Assembly (NCBI GenBank): GCA_038233075.1
Contig: JBBSMQ010000016.1
Span: 1 to 64,000 of the forward strand
From: Iamia sp038233075
GTDB taxonomy: Bacteria; Actinomycetota; Acidimicrobiia; Acidimicrobiales; Iamiaceae
Reading direction: 5' to 3'
Length of the DNA: 64,000 nucleotides
Positions 9,101 to 17,470 of the stretch are shown in pieces (within the stretch, counting starts at the first letter, position 1; the number at the start of each line of letters is the position of its first letter). The position numbers and the translations under genes were made by a program. The notes below the pieces were generated by a model that did no database searches, had not been told where the DNA came from, and saw only the letters and a list, made by a program, of their open reading frames with translations.

Positions 9101-9641
9101 CCGCCAGCTGGAACAGGCCAGCATCGTCCAATCGGTCCGCGACGTCGTCGACCAGTTCGGCCTCGACCCCTCCACCCTCACCCTCGAGATCACCGAGACG
9201 GTCATCATCGACCACATGGAGACCGACCGCAGCCGCCTCACCGCCCTGAAGGAGCTCGGGGTGCAGATCGCCCTCGACGACTTCGGCGTGGGGTACTCCT
9301 CGCTGCGCTACGTCGATGACCTCCCGGTCGACGTCTTGAAGGTCGACCGCAGCTTCGTGGGTGGCATCATCGGTGACGAGCCCACCCCGGTGCTCGAGGC
9401 CATTGTCGCCCTCGGCGGGCGGCTCGGGGTCCATACGACGGCCGAGGGCATCGAGCACCCCAACCAGCTCTCGGCCCTCAAGGGCATCGGCTGCGACCTG
9501 GGACAGGGCTACTGGTTCTCGCCCCCGGTGCCGCCGGCGGACTTCTTCGAGCTGCTGCTGCGCAACCTCGAGCACGGCGGCTTCGACACCAGCTCCCGGA
9601 GCGACCACGAACAGGACTCCGACCGCCCGGACCCTCGCTGA
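6108..9641 (+). CDS. Membrane-anchored GAF-PAS-PAS-GGDEF-EAL cyclic-di-GMP protein
   Basis: A 1177-residue protein. About eight hydrophobic helices (residues 10-290) form a membrane sensor region, followed by a GAF-like domain (330-475), two PAS domains (478-590 and 598-720), GGDEF (728-888, motif ARLGGDEF near 804) and EAL (898-1150). The EAL domain carries a canonical GAEALVRW, NLS, LEITET, LDDFGVGYSSL, KVDRSF and TAEGIE set, so phosphodiesterase activity is expected. The RxxD inhibitory I-site is absent (PSEA in its place), unlike the protein at 1647. The start at 6108 follows GGAGG; 6096 is an in-frame alternative. A TATTGT -10-like hexamer lies at about 6073. Confidence 0.85.
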   Translation: MRRQPWRGFLIGGLLMTAAAALTGSELTVSIVLQVVGWASVAIGVRTIRSSAGSSRQAWVLFVGAAIAFLLGGIVRAAHASAAGVDRPLPSPADLLVVLGYLLLIAGSTLLGHLRSPDRDRAAIIDGAIVAVGLATIVWSTLLWSHVTDSNLSVGERGLNATYAILTTILLATITRLAVGPGARTIGYRLLAGSVTLIFVQDVLVTIGAVDGSETPAAQMVAPLIFVLFGAAALHPERKRITEGADSYDTRLTWKRILLLVGALLINPAIITFQATVQAESTPWVAAISSSLLSVLVLSRLVSLLRNQEHATDQEQALRRANADLAVAPDRPAMLQATLAASVRLIDARGGSTRVSILDDDGKRLTVTASTGWRAREARGRTLERPDGAWWTPGDPTQAHRPAERRGDPLDVAAHAAEEVWSYVVSLSSKRIDGEILVVTTQELLPLVVRHALDALATTTGLALESAALSEALQRGRSERRFRALVENSSDLVVVVRTDGTITFVSAPSRRLLGRDEASLVGASVAVLPHPPDQGLMTDLLEEADASRPVEVRLQHADGTPRWFELAARDLHNDPEIDGVVLNCREISDRKDAEVRLFRSEARFRALVQNVSDVVTIIDEWGRFTYVSPAVTELLGYRPEQLLDTPATAIIVNEQRHDIQSTLLHVLRDPDTPATAQSLELTAVALDGTRRALDVTVSDLRHDPAVLGIVLNARDITVRKQLESTLRHQAHHDALTGLANRAHFTQLVETSSHDGESNACVLFVDLDDFKTVNDSLGHAVGDELLVAVASRLEAGLPSEATPARLGGDEFAVFVRPTEDDLGPVGVALRLLHDLRAPFDINGWEIVVTASIGIAAVGAEGTTAEVVLRNADMAMYLAKERGKDRVELFEEAMHVSAFERLELKADLARAITSGQLALVYQPVVSLQTGRITGAEALVRWDHPRRGRLAPDAFIGIAEETGLIVQLGHWVLEEACQQLRTWQLTLPPDAALSMSVNLSVRQLEQASIVQSVRDVVDQFGLDPSTLTLEITETVIIDHMETDRSRLTALKELGVQIALDDFGVGYSSLRYVDDLPVDVLKVDRSFVGGIIGDEPTPVLEAIVALGGRLGVHTTAEGIEHPNQLSALKGIGCDLGQGYWFSPPVPPADFFELLLRNLEHGGFDTSSRSDHEQDSDRPDPR

Positions 9642-9694
9642 GGCGTCCTCGCCGAGGTCGGCACAAGGGCTCCGGTCTGCGCTCGACCGGACGG

Positions 9695-9700
9695 TAGCGT
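9695..9700 (+). promoter_or_regulatory. -10 hexamer TAGCGT of a leaderless transcript
   Basis: TAGCGT ends exactly 6 bases before the GTG at 9707, and no Shine-Dalgarno is present. This spacing puts the transcription start on the start codon. Confidence 0.55.
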
Positions 9701-9706
9701 GCCCGC

Positions 9707-10927
9707 GTGCCTGGTCCGATCTTCGTCTCCCGCGTGGCGCGCTTGGCGCTCCTCGACGCCGACGGACACCCGTTGGGGCGCGTCGACGACGTGGTGGTGG
9801 TCCCCTCCGGAACCGACCCCGCCCGGGTGCTCGGCCTGGTGGCCACCGTCGAGAGGCGCCGCATCTTCGTGAACGAGGCCCGCATGGGCTCGATCGAGGC
9901 CAGCGGCGTGCGGCTCGGCTCCGGGACCATCGACGTGCAGCCCTTCGCCCCGCGCGCCGGCGAGAAGCTGGTCCTGGGCGACATCCACGGGACCAAGGTG
10001 GGCGACGACTTCATCGTCGACGTCGCCATCGAGGAGTCGACCCGGACGGGGTTCTGGTTCGTGGTGGCCGTCGCCCTCGGTACCCGGGGCCCGCTGCGGC
10101 GACGACGGACGCGCGTCGTGGAGTGGGGCGATGTCGCCGCCCGCTTCGACACCGGACCGGAGTACGCCGAGTTGGCCGAGCTCCGCAACATGCACCAGTC
10201 CGACGTGGCCCAGCGCATCCGGACCCTGCCGCCGGCCAAGCGGCGTCGCCTGGCCGAGCTCATGGAGGACGATCGCCTGGCCGACCTGCTCGAGGAGCTC
10301 CCCGAGGACGAGCAGGTGCGCCTCATCGGTGGCCTCGACCTCGAGCGCGCCGCCCACGTGCTGGAGGAGATGGAGCCCGACGACGCCGCCGACCTGCTGG
10401 GCGAGATGGATGAGGCCGAGCGTCTGCGGCTGCTGGCCGCCATGCCCCCGGAGGACTCCACTCCTCTGCGCCGGTTGCTCGCCTACGCCGAGGACACCGC
10501 CGGGGGGCTCATGACCCCGGAGCCCATCGTGCTGCGCGGCAGCGCCACCGTGGCCGAGGCCCTGGCCACGGTCCGCCAGCCGGACCGACCGATGGAGCTG
10601 GCCGCCCAAGTGTTCGTGGTCCAACCGCCCACCTCCACCCCCACCGGGCGCTTCATCGGCAGCGTGCCCTTCCAGCGCCTCCTCCGGGAGCCTCCGGCCA
10701 CGCGGCTGGAGGACTGCGCCCACGACGACCCCGAGCCGGTTGGCCCCGAGCTGCCCCTGCGCGACGTGGCCGAGCGACTGGCCACCTACGACGCCCTGGC
10801 CGTCCCGGTGTGCGACGGTGCCCACCGCCTCGTGGGCGCGGTCACCGTCGACGACGTGCTCGACCACGTCCTGCCCCAGGGCTGGCGCCGACGACGCCGG
10901 CCCCACCTGACCGGCGAGGGCAGCTGA
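9707..10927 (+). CDS. PRC-barrel/MgtE_N/CBS-domain protein without membrane part
   Basis: A 406-residue soluble protein with two PRC-barrel-like halves (residues 1-145), an MgtE intracellular N domain (about 165-265) with the pattern LPPAKRRRLAELMEDDRLAD and LEEMEPDDAADLLGEM, and CBS repeats to the end. The transmembrane magnesium channel of true MgtE is missing. The GTG start has no ribosome binding site and instead has a -10 box 6 bases upstream. A DUF1003 membrane protein gene begins one base after its stop. The same pair is common in actinobacteria, which suggests the two act together in divalent-cation response; the exact role is unknown. Confidence 0.8.
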   Translation: MPGPIFVSRVARLALLDADGHPLGRVDDVVVVPSGTDPARVLGLVATVERRRIFVNEARMGSIEASGVRLGSGTIDVQPFAPRAGEKLVLGDIHGTKVGDDFIVDVAIEESTRTGFWFVVAVALGTRGPLRRRRTRVVEWGDVAARFDTGPEYAELAELRNMHQSDVAQRIRTLPPAKRRRLAELMEDDRLADLLEELPEDEQVRLIGGLDLERAAHVLEEMEPDDAADLLGEMDEAERLRLLAAMPPEDSTPLRRLLAYAEDTAGGLMTPEPIVLRGSATVAEALATVRQPDRPMELAAQVFVVQPPTSTPTGRFIGSVPFQRLLREPPATRLEDCAHDDPEPVGPELPLRDVAERLATYDALAVPVCDGAHRLVGAVTVDDVLDHVLPQGWRRRRRPHLTGEGS

Positions 10928-10928
10928 C

Positions 10929-11444
10929 GTGGCCCGCCGAAGCCCCGACCTCTCGCGCCCCCGACGCCGCCTGGAGTGGAGCGGGGTCTACGACCCCGAC
11001 GCCTTCGGGCGGCTGTCGGAGGGCATCGCCCGGTTCCTGGGCACCGGGCGCTTCCTCATGGGCCAGACCGTGCTCGTCATCGTGTGGATCGCGGTCAACT
11101 CGCTGGCAGTCGCGCTGCGCTGGGACCCCTACCCGTTCATCCTGTTGAACCTGGCGTTCTCCACCCAGGCCGCCTATGCCGCCCCGCTCATCCTCCTGGC
11201 CCAGAACCGCCAGGACGACCGGGACCGCCGCCAGGCCGAGATCGACCGGGAGGTCAACCAGCGCACCCAGGCCGACACCGAGTACCTGGCCCGGGAGCTG
11301 GCCTCGGTCCGCATCGCCCTGGCCGACGTCGTCACCCCCAAGGACCTCCGCGACGCGGTGGAGAGGGTGACCAGCGCCCTGGAGACCCTCACCACCCGCC
11401 TCGACGCCGTAGACTCCCAGTCCAGCGAACCTCCGTCGGGTTGA
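10929..11444 (+). CDS. DUF1003 membrane protein
   Basis: A 171-residue protein with a basic N-terminus, two transmembrane helices (GQTVLVIVWIAVNSLAVAL and the PFILLNLAFSTQAAYAAPLI segment), then a charged, probably coiled-coil tail. The W-x-x-N-S-L and DPYPFILLNL motifs are typical of DUF1003. The GTG start is one base after the TGA of the MgtE_N/CBS gene (TGAcGTG), so the two are translationally coupled. Function of the family is not established. Its stop is followed by one copy of a structured intergenic repeat. Confidence 0.85.
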   Translation: MARRSPDLSRPRRRLEWSGVYDPDAFGRLSEGIARFLGTGRFLMGQTVLVIVWIAVNSLAVALRWDPYPFILLNLAFSTQAAYAAPLILLAQNRQDDRDRRQAEIDREVNQRTQADTEYLARELASVRIALADVVTPKDLRDAVERVTSALETLTTRLDAVDSQSSEPPSG

Positions 11445-11470
11445 GGCGATCAACACCGACCGACGGGCCC

Positions 11471-11618
11471 GGCGCAGCCGCTGGGGTCTGGGGCGCAGCC
11501 CCAGGAGAAGCGAGCCGATCCAGCTTGCTGGTCGGCGAGCATGGGCGCGAGCGCAGCGAGCACCGCTCGAGCGCTCGTCGGAGTGGAGCGAGCGCAGCGA
11601 GCGAACGACGACGAAACC
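11471..11618. repeat. Structured intergenic repeat, copy 1
   Basis: About 148 bases shared with the copy at 18182-18327. Common blocks include GGCGCAGCCGCTGGGG, GAGCCGATCCAGCTTGCTGG, GCGAGCGCAGCGAGC and the end GACGACGAAACC. A perfect hairpin CTGGGG-cgcag-CCCCAG lies at 11488-11504. It fills the gap between two convergent genes, so transcription-termination or mRNA-end protection is a reasonable guess. Confidence 0.8.
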
Positions 11619-11619
11619 C

Positions 11620-13224
11620 CTACCCGGATAGTTCGTTGCCGACGAGGGGATCGAGGACCAGCTCGGGCTGCTCGGCCAGGACCCGGTCGAGCCAGAACCG
11701 GCTCTCGAACAGGGCCAGGCGGGTCCCGTCGGCGCGCTGGAGGACGGTGACGCCGCGCATGGTGCGCAGCGTCGCGGTGCTGGCCGCGTCGGTGAGACGG
11801 GCCACGGTGTAGTGGGTGGGGCTGAGCTCCACCGGCGCCCCGAACTCGGTCTCCAAGCGGTGCATCGCGACCTCGAACTGCATGGGGCCCACCGCCGCCA
11901 GCACCGGCGCCTGGTCGCCGAGGTCGAGGTCGCGCAGCACCTGCACCACTCCCTCCTCGTCGAGCTGGATCACCCCTCGGCGGAACTGCTTGGCCTTGGC
12001 GGTGTCGCGCACGCGGACGACCGAGAACTGCTCGGGAGCGAAGCTGGGGATCTCCGGGTAGGCCACGTGCTCGTCGAGGTAGAGCGTGTCGCCCACGCGC
12101 ACCTCGGTCGCGTTGACCAGGCCGATCACGTCGCCCGGCCAGGCCACCTCGATGGTCTCGCGCTCCTGGCCGAACACGGAGTGGGCGTACTTGGTCGCGA
12201 AGGGCTTGTGGGTGCGGGCGTGGGTGACGACCATGCCCCGCTCGAAGCGGCCCGAGCAGACGCGCAGGTAGGCGATGCGGTCGCGGTGGGACCGGTCCAT
12301 GTTGGACTGGACCTTGAACACCAGGCCCGAGAACGGCGCGTCGAGGGGACGCTCCTTGCCGGCCTCGTCGAGGCGGGGGGTGGGTGAGGGGGCCAGGTCG
12401 ACGAGGGCGTCGAGGAGCAGCCGCACCCCGAAGTTGGTGAGGGCGGAGCCGAAGAAGGTGGGCGACGTCTCACCGGCGCGGAACAGCTCGTCGTCGTGCT
12501 CGGCCCCGACCTCGTCGAGGAGGGCCAGCTCGTCGGCGGCCCGGCTCCAGGACCCTCCCTCGGCCTCGGCTGCTGCCTCGGGGTCGAGGATCTCCTCGGG
12601 GGCCTCGGTCGCCCCCCGGGCCACCCGGGTGAACCGGACGTAGCGACCGGAGCGGCGGTCGACCACGCCGCGGAAGTCGCCGGCGAGCCCGACCGGCCAG
12701 GTGAGCGGGGTGGGGACCACACCGATGCGCGCCTCGACCTCGTCGATGACCTCGAGGGGATCGCGGCCGGGACGGTCCCACTTGTTGATGAAGGTGAGCA
12801 AGGGCAGGTTGCGCTGACGGCAGACCTCGAAGAGCTTCAGCGTCTGGGGCTCGATGCCCTTGGCTGCGTCGAGCACCATGACCGCAGCATCGGCCGCGGC
12901 CAACACGCGGTAGGTGTCCTCGGAGAAGTCGCGGTGACCGGGCGTGTCGAGCAGGTTGACGACGTGGTCCCGGTACGGGAACTGCAGGACGGTGCTGGTG
13001 ATGGAGATGCCGCGCTGGCGCTCCATCTCCATCCAGTCCGATGTCACTGCCCGCCGGCCCTCGCGCGCCTTGACCGCACCCGCGCCGGTGGTCAGCGCCC
13101 CCCCGTAGAGGAGGAACTTCTCAGTGAGGGTGGTCTTCCCGGCGTCGGGATGGCTGATGATGGCGAAGGTGCGCCGGCGCGCCGCCTCCGCCGTGGCCTC
13201 GCCGTCGAGGTCGGTGGCGGGCAT
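11620..13224 (-). CDS. prfC: Peptide chain release factor 3 (GTPase)
   Basis: A 534-residue translational GTPase that recycles RF1/RF2 after termination. All G motifs are present: SHPDAGKTTLTEK (P-loop), RGISITST (switch I), LLDTPGHRDFSEDTYR (switch II) and FINKWDRPGRDP (NKxD). The dual K-F rich domain III and the length match the PrfC family (about 525-530). It starts directly after the TAG stop of the fur-like gene (TAGATG), so it is translationally coupled to it. That pairing is unusual. Confidence 0.95.
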   Translation of the reverse strand: MPATDLDGEATAEAARRRTFAIISHPDAGKTTLTEKFLLYGGALTTGAGAVKAREGRRAVTSDWMEMERQRGISITSTVLQFPYRDHVVNLLDTPGHRDFSEDTYRVLAAADAAVMVLDAAKGIEPQTLKLFEVCRQRNLPLLTFINKWDRPGRDPLEVIDEVEARIGVVPTPLTWPVGLAGDFRGVVDRRSGRYVRFTRVARGATEAPEEILDPEAAAEAEGGSWSRAADELALLDEVGAEHDDELFRAGETSPTFFGSALTNFGVRLLLDALVDLAPSPTPRLDEAGKERPLDAPFSGLVFKVQSNMDRSHRDRIAYLRVCSGRFERGMVVTHARTHKPFATKYAHSVFGQERETIEVAWPGDVIGLVNATEVRVGDTLYLDEHVAYPEIPSFAPEQFSVVRVRDTAKAKQFRRGVIQLDEEGVVQVLRDLDLGDQAPVLAAVGPMQFEVAMHRLETEFGAPVELSPTHYTVARLTDAASTATLRTMRGVTVLQRADGTRLALFESRFWLDRVLAEQPELVLDPLVGNELSG

Positions 13225-13686
13225 CTAGGAGCAGTCGGCGCAGCGCCCGACCAGGTCGAGGCGGTGGTCATCGGCGATGAAGCCGGCGGCGGTGGCGACC
13301 TCGCGAAGGGCCGACTCCAGGCCGCGCTCCACGGTGGGCGGGACGGTGAAGTCGGCCACCACGCCACAGTCGGTGCAGATCAGGTGGTGGTGGTGACCGG
13401 CGAGGTCCTCGGCCAGCTCGTAGCGGGTGAACTCGTCCCCTCCGGCGATGCGGCGCACCGCACCGACAGCAGCCAGCACGCTCAGATTGCGATACACCGA
13501 GCTCTGGGGCAGACCCTGACCGTGCTCGACCAGCTCGGCCGTGGTGAGGGGCCGGTCGGTCTCGGTGAGGATGCGGATCACGGCTCGCCGGTTCGCGGTG
13601 TAGCGCTGGCCCTCGGCGCCGAGGCGACGCTCGACCTCGAGGTCGAGATCGGTCGCAGTGACGGGGGGAGCGGGCGCCGTCGTCAT
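13225..13686 (-). CDS. Fur-family metal-dependent repressor
   Basis: A 153-residue winged-helix regulator. The recognition helix region reads LPQSSVYRNLSVLAAVGAV, the regulatory metal site is in the GHHHHLIC segment, and two CxxC pairs (CTDC and CADC at the very C-terminus) form the structural zinc site. Whether it senses iron, zinc or nickel cannot be told from sequence. The start at 13686 faces the divergent M23 peptidase gene across about 217 bases that carry several TGAGA/TCTCA-like half-sites, a possible autoregulatory operator but not a clear palindrome. Confidence 0.9.
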   Translation of the reverse strand: MTTAPAPPVTATDLDLEVERRLGAEGQRYTANRRAVIRILTETDRPLTTAELVEHGQGLPQSSVYRNLSVLAAVGAVRRIAGGDEFTRYELAEDLAGHHHHLICTDCGVVADFTVPPTVERGLESALREVATAAGFIADDHRLDLVGRCADCS

Positions 13687-13903
13687 GGAATCCTCAACTC
13701 TACTGGAGTGCGACCGATTGAGAACGGGTGAGAGTCACGGCGGATCCTGTTCCCGGTGGCCTCTCGACTTCCCAACGCCAGCGCACACCCGTAACATGAC
13801 CGCAACACAGCCGGCACCACCTCGTCACACCTGGTCCCAGGGAACCGGGTTCGGGGCCCCGGCCTCTCACCGTTCCGACCTCGAGACCACAAGGCACGAG
13901 ACG

Positions 13904-15466
13904 ATGCACATCGATCCCTGCTGCGGCGGCCCGGCCGACGGCACCCCCGAACACGACCGCCGCCCCGCTCTCACCCGCCGCCGGATGCTCGTCGCCGCCG
14001 GCGCCGGTGCCGGGGCGCTGGTGCTCCGGGGTGTGCCGGTGGGCGCCGAGCCGACCGGACCCGACGGCACCCTCGGCCCGACGAGCAGCACCACGACCAC
14101 CACGACCCCGCCATCGACCACCACTGCGCCGCCGACCACCACCTCGCCGCCGACCACGACCACCGCGCCGCCGACCACCGAGGCGCCCCGCCCCGCCCCT
14201 CCGGGGAGCGACCCGTTCGAGGGCACAGCCGAGGGCGTGCCCGAGGCCACCGGCCGGGACTTCGGCTTCGACCCGCCCCGCCCGGCGGGCGAGCGCCACG
14301 TGCGTCCCATGATGTTCCCGATCCTCGGTCGGGTGCAGTGGTCCGACACCTACCTCGCACCCCGCGGCGGCGGTCGGCGCCATGAGGGCCAGGACCTCCT
14401 GGCGAACAAGATGCAGAAGCTCCTGGCCTGCGTCGACGGCGTCATCGTCGAGCTCCGGTACGGCTCCGGCGGCAACTCGCTCTACCTCAGGGGCGACGAC
14501 GGCTGGTACTACTGCTACCTCCACATCAACAACGACACACCCGGCACCGACGACGGAGCCAACCGCTACAGCCAGGCGTTCGGACCGGGCATCTCCGAGG
14601 GGGTGCGGGTCAAGAGGGGCCAGCACATCGCGTTCGTGGGCGACAGCGGCAACGCCGAGGCGACGGTGTCGCACTGCCACTTCGAGATCCGGATGCCCAA
14701 CGACCGCTGGTACCGGGCGGCTGCGGTCAACGCCAAGTACGCCCTCGATGCCGCCGCACCGGCCCGCGAGGGCACCCAGGTACCGTCGGACACCTTCGCA
14801 CCCTGGGGCAGCTCTCGGGACCTGATCCGACGTCAGTACACCGACCTGCTGGGTCGCACCGCCTCGGCCGCCAACCTCGCCTACTGGGGCGACGTGCTCG
14901 ACCAGGGTCGGAAGACCCCCCAGGCGATGATGGAGTACTTCCTCAGCTCGCGGGAGAGCGACGACAAGACCCACTCCGTGGCCCGGCTCTACCAGGCCTT
15001 CTTCCTCCGCCGTCCGGACATCGACGGCTTCGCCTACTGGACCGGTCGACGCCGGTCGGGAGCCTCGCTCAGCGCCATCGCCGACTCCTTCGCCCGCTCA
15101 CCGGAGTTCGCCAAGCGCTACGGCTCGCTGAGCAACGCCCAGTTCATGGACCGGATCTACCGCAACGTGCTGGGCCGGGCCCCCGACGCCCGGGGCCGGG
15201 CGTTCTGGACCGGGGAGCTCGAGAAGGGTCGCTCCCGCGGCGCCGTCATGGTGCAGTTCAGCAACTCGCCCGAGAACCGGCTCAAGCAGCACTGGGCCAT
15301 GCAGGTCATCGTCGCCCACGGCACCATGCTGCGCCGCATGCCCACCGGGGACGAGATCCGGCTCTGGGTCGACCGCATCACATCGGGCCAGAACAGCCTC
15401 GTCGACCTGGTGGCCCTCATCCGCGCCAGCGACGAGTACGCCTTCATCGTCTACGTCACTCGCTGA
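13904..15466 (+). CDS. Tat-exported M23 (LytM) peptidase with DUF4214 repeats
   Basis: A 520-residue exported protein. The start at 13904 gives a short N-region followed by a twin-arginine signal (LTRRRMLVAAGAGAGALVL). A Thr/Pro-rich linker (about residues 65-95) leads to an M23 domain with the zinc-binding HEGQD and SHCHFEI motifs intact, so peptidoglycan endopeptidase activity is likely. The C-terminal 220 residues hold DUF4214-type repeats (RQYTDLLGRTAS, LYQAFFLRRPD and IYRNVLGRAPD), often found in surface proteins. An upstream in-frame ATG at 13796 would make an unusually long Tat N-region. It is divergent from the fur-like gene. Confidence 0.85.
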   Translation: MHIDPCCGGPADGTPEHDRRPALTRRRMLVAAGAGAGALVLRGVPVGAEPTGPDGTLGPTSSTTTTTTPPSTTTAPPTTTSPPTTTTAPPTTEAPRPAPPGSDPFEGTAEGVPEATGRDFGFDPPRPAGERHVRPMMFPILGRVQWSDTYLAPRGGGRRHEGQDLLANKMQKLLACVDGVIVELRYGSGGNSLYLRGDDGWYYCYLHINNDTPGTDDGANRYSQAFGPGISEGVRVKRGQHIAFVGDSGNAEATVSHCHFEIRMPNDRWYRAAAVNAKYALDAAAPAREGTQVPSDTFAPWGSSRDLIRRQYTDLLGRTASAANLAYWGDVLDQGRKTPQAMMEYFLSSRESDDKTHSVARLYQAFFLRRPDIDGFAYWTGRRRSGASLSAIADSFARSPEFAKRYGSLSNAQFMDRIYRNVLGRAPDARGRAFWTGELEKGRSRGAVMVQFSNSPENRLKQHWAMQVIVAHGTMLRRMPTGDEIRLWVDRITSGQNSLVDLVALIRASDEYAFIVYVTR

Positions 15467-15518
15467 GGACCCACACCCGGGGCGGGTCCGGCCCAGACGG
15501 CGTGCGAGGCTGACGGCC

Positions 15519-16322
15519 ATGCCCGGCTCCGCGCCCGCCCCACCCGTCGACCCCGCCCTCGTGTCCGAGGCCGTGGCGCTCACCCGCATGGCCGGCGAGG
15601 CCACCCTGCGCTGGTTCCGCAGCGATGCCCTCACCGTCGACAGCAAAGGCGACGGCACGCCCGTCACCCAGGCCGACCGGGAGGCCGAGCGCCTCATCCG
15701 ATCCGCGCTGGCGCGCAGCCACCCAGAGGACGGGGTGCTGGGCGAGGAAGAGCCCGAGACCCACGGCACCAGCGGGCGGCGCTGGATCCTCGACCCCATC
15801 GACGGCACCAAGGCCTTCACTCACGGGGTGCCGCTCTACAGCAACCTGCTCGCGGTCGAGGACGAGCACGGCATCGCCCTCGGGGTGATCAACATCCCCG
15901 CCCTCGGTGAGACGGTGTGGGCCGGGCGGGGTCAGGGGTGCTGGTGCAACGACGTCCCGGCGCGGGTGAACGAGGGTGCCGACCTGTCGCGTGCCTACAT
16001 CAGCACCAGCGGTCTCAGCCCCTGGTCCGACGAGGCGATCCTGGCCATCGGGGGCTCCGGGGCATCGATCCGCACCTGGGGCGACGGGTACGGCTACGTG
16101 CTCGGCGCCACCGGCCGCATCGACGCCATGGTGGACCCCCGAGCCGAGCTCTACGACCTGGCGCCCATGCCCGTGATCATGGCCGAGGCCGGCGGGCGGT
16201 TCAGCTCGCTCGACGGCGAGGAGGCGGATCCCTCGCGCGGCAGCGGGCTGGCCTCCAACGGCCGGCTGCACGACTCGCTGCTCAGCGTCCTCGGCGGCGT
16301 CGACCGGGCCGCCCGCGCCTGA
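15519..16322 (+). CDS. hisN: Inositol monophosphatase-family phosphatase, histidinol-phosphatase-like
   Basis: A 267-residue Mg-dependent phosphatase. The metal sites are visible: GEEEPE (first glutamates), WILDPIDGTKAF (DxxDGT motif), and a C-terminal WGDGYGYVLGATGRIDAMVD motif. The GYVLxAxGRID form is that of the HisN-type histidinol-phosphatases of actinobacteria, the last-but-one step of histidine synthesis; inositol-1-phosphatase is the alternative. No his genes are adjacent. The ATG at 15519 follows GAGGCT at a 7-base distance, weakly resembling the leaderless signal seen elsewhere in the window. Confidence 0.75.
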   Translation: MPGSAPAPPVDPALVSEAVALTRMAGEATLRWFRSDALTVDSKGDGTPVTQADREAERLIRSALARSHPEDGVLGEEEPETHGTSGRRWILDPIDGTKAFTHGVPLYSNLLAVEDEHGIALGVINIPALGETVWAGRGQGCWCNDVPARVNEGADLSRAYISTSGLSPWSDEAILAIGGSGASIRTWGDGYGYVLGATGRIDAMVDPRAELYDLAPMPVIMAEAGGRFSSLDGEEADPSRGSGLASNGRLHDSLLSVLGGVDRAARA

Positions 16323-16389
16323 TTCCACCCGACCACGGCCCGGCCCACGCGATCACCACCGGCTGCGACCCGGCTGCCAGCATGGGCCC

Positions 16390-17418
16390 GTGGCCGTCGC
16401 TCGACCTCGCCTCCTCCTCCTGACCGCCCTCCTCGTCGGGTCGGTCCTGATCCTCACGCCGACGCCCGCGGCAGCGGACCCCCCGGGCCCCACCGACTAC
16501 CGCTCCGAGGTCACATCCGTCGTCCCTCCCGTGGCGGGCGTCGAGGTCGAGGTGATCGGCGGGGACGGCTTCCTGCAGGTCACCGTGGACGAGGGCCACA
16601 CCCTCGATGTCCCCGGGTACTCCGGCGAGCCCTACGTGCGCATCCTCGACGACGGGACGGTCCAGGAGACCCGGGAGTCGGCTGCCACCTACCTCAACCA
16701 GAGCCGCCAGGGGACCGACCTGGACCGGACCTTCGACCCCGCGGCCGAGCCCCGGTGGGAGATCGTGGCCACCGACGGCCGCTGGGCCTGGCACGACCAC
16801 CGCATCCACTACATGGGCCAGGGGACCCAGCCCCGGGCCCGCACACCGGGCGGGGTCACCTGGGAGGTCCCGATGACCGCCGACGGCACCGAGGTCGCCG
16901 TCGAGGGGCGGTACCGGCTCCTCGACAGCCCCTCCCCCGTCCCCTGGCTGCTCGGGGCCGGCGTCCTGGCCGCTCTTGTCGTCGTCGTCGCCCGGGCCCT
17001 CGACGCGGTGACGGCGGGGGGCCTGGTCCTCGGCGTCGCCGGCGTCGCCGGCGTCGCCGCCGGCGTGGCCCAGCGCGCCGTCGACCCCCCTGGTGCGCCC
17101 ACCTCGCCGCTCGTCGTGGTCCTGCCTGCGGTCGCCCTGGTCGCCGGCGTGCTGGCGGTGATGCAGCGAGGTCGGGTGCTCCGAGCCGTGGCGGTGCTGG
17201 CCGGCGCGGCGGCGGCCGGAGGCTGGGCCGTGCTCCGCCTCGCCGTGCTCTGGAGCGCAGAGCTGCCGACATCCCTCCCCGCCCCTGTCGATCGAGCCGC
17301 CACCTCGGTGGCGCTGGGCGGCGCGATCGGCGCCGCCGTGGTCACGATCCGCTCCGGTGCCCTGGCTCCCCCGATCCCCCTCATGCCGCCGGACGAGGCA
17401 GAGACGGCCCCCGGGTGA
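16390..17418 (+). CDS. Secreted-domain multi-pass membrane protein of unknown function
   Basis: A 342-residue protein with a signal peptide (LLLLTALLVGSVLIL then an AAADPP cleavage region), an extracellular domain of about 170 residues containing the WAWHDHRIHYMG motif, and five hydrophobic helices in the C-terminal half. The extracellular part ends in VTWEVPMTADGTEVAVEGRY, which looks like an immunoglobulin-like strand region. The GTG start at 16390 lies 6 bases after CAGCAT, a weak leaderless-type -10. Similar proteins occur in actinobacteria without assigned function. Confidence 0.7.
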   Translation: MAVARPRLLLLTALLVGSVLILTPTPAAADPPGPTDYRSEVTSVVPPVAGVEVEVIGGDGFLQVTVDEGHTLDVPGYSGEPYVRILDDGTVQETRESAATYLNQSRQGTDLDRTFDPAAEPRWEIVATDGRWAWHDHRIHYMGQGTQPRARTPGGVTWEVPMTADGTEVAVEGRYRLLDSPSPVPWLLGAGVLAALVVVVARALDAVTAGGLVLGVAGVAGVAAGVAQRAVDPPGAPTSPLVVVLPAVALVAGVLAVMQRGRVLRAVAVLAGAAAAGGWAVLRLAVLWSAELPTSLPAPVDRAATSVALGGAIGAAVVTIRSGALAPPIPLMPPDEAETAPG

Positions 17419-17470
17419 TCGTGTCCCGGGACGACCACCGTGAGTGCTCAAGCCGTTGACCGAGGCGCCG

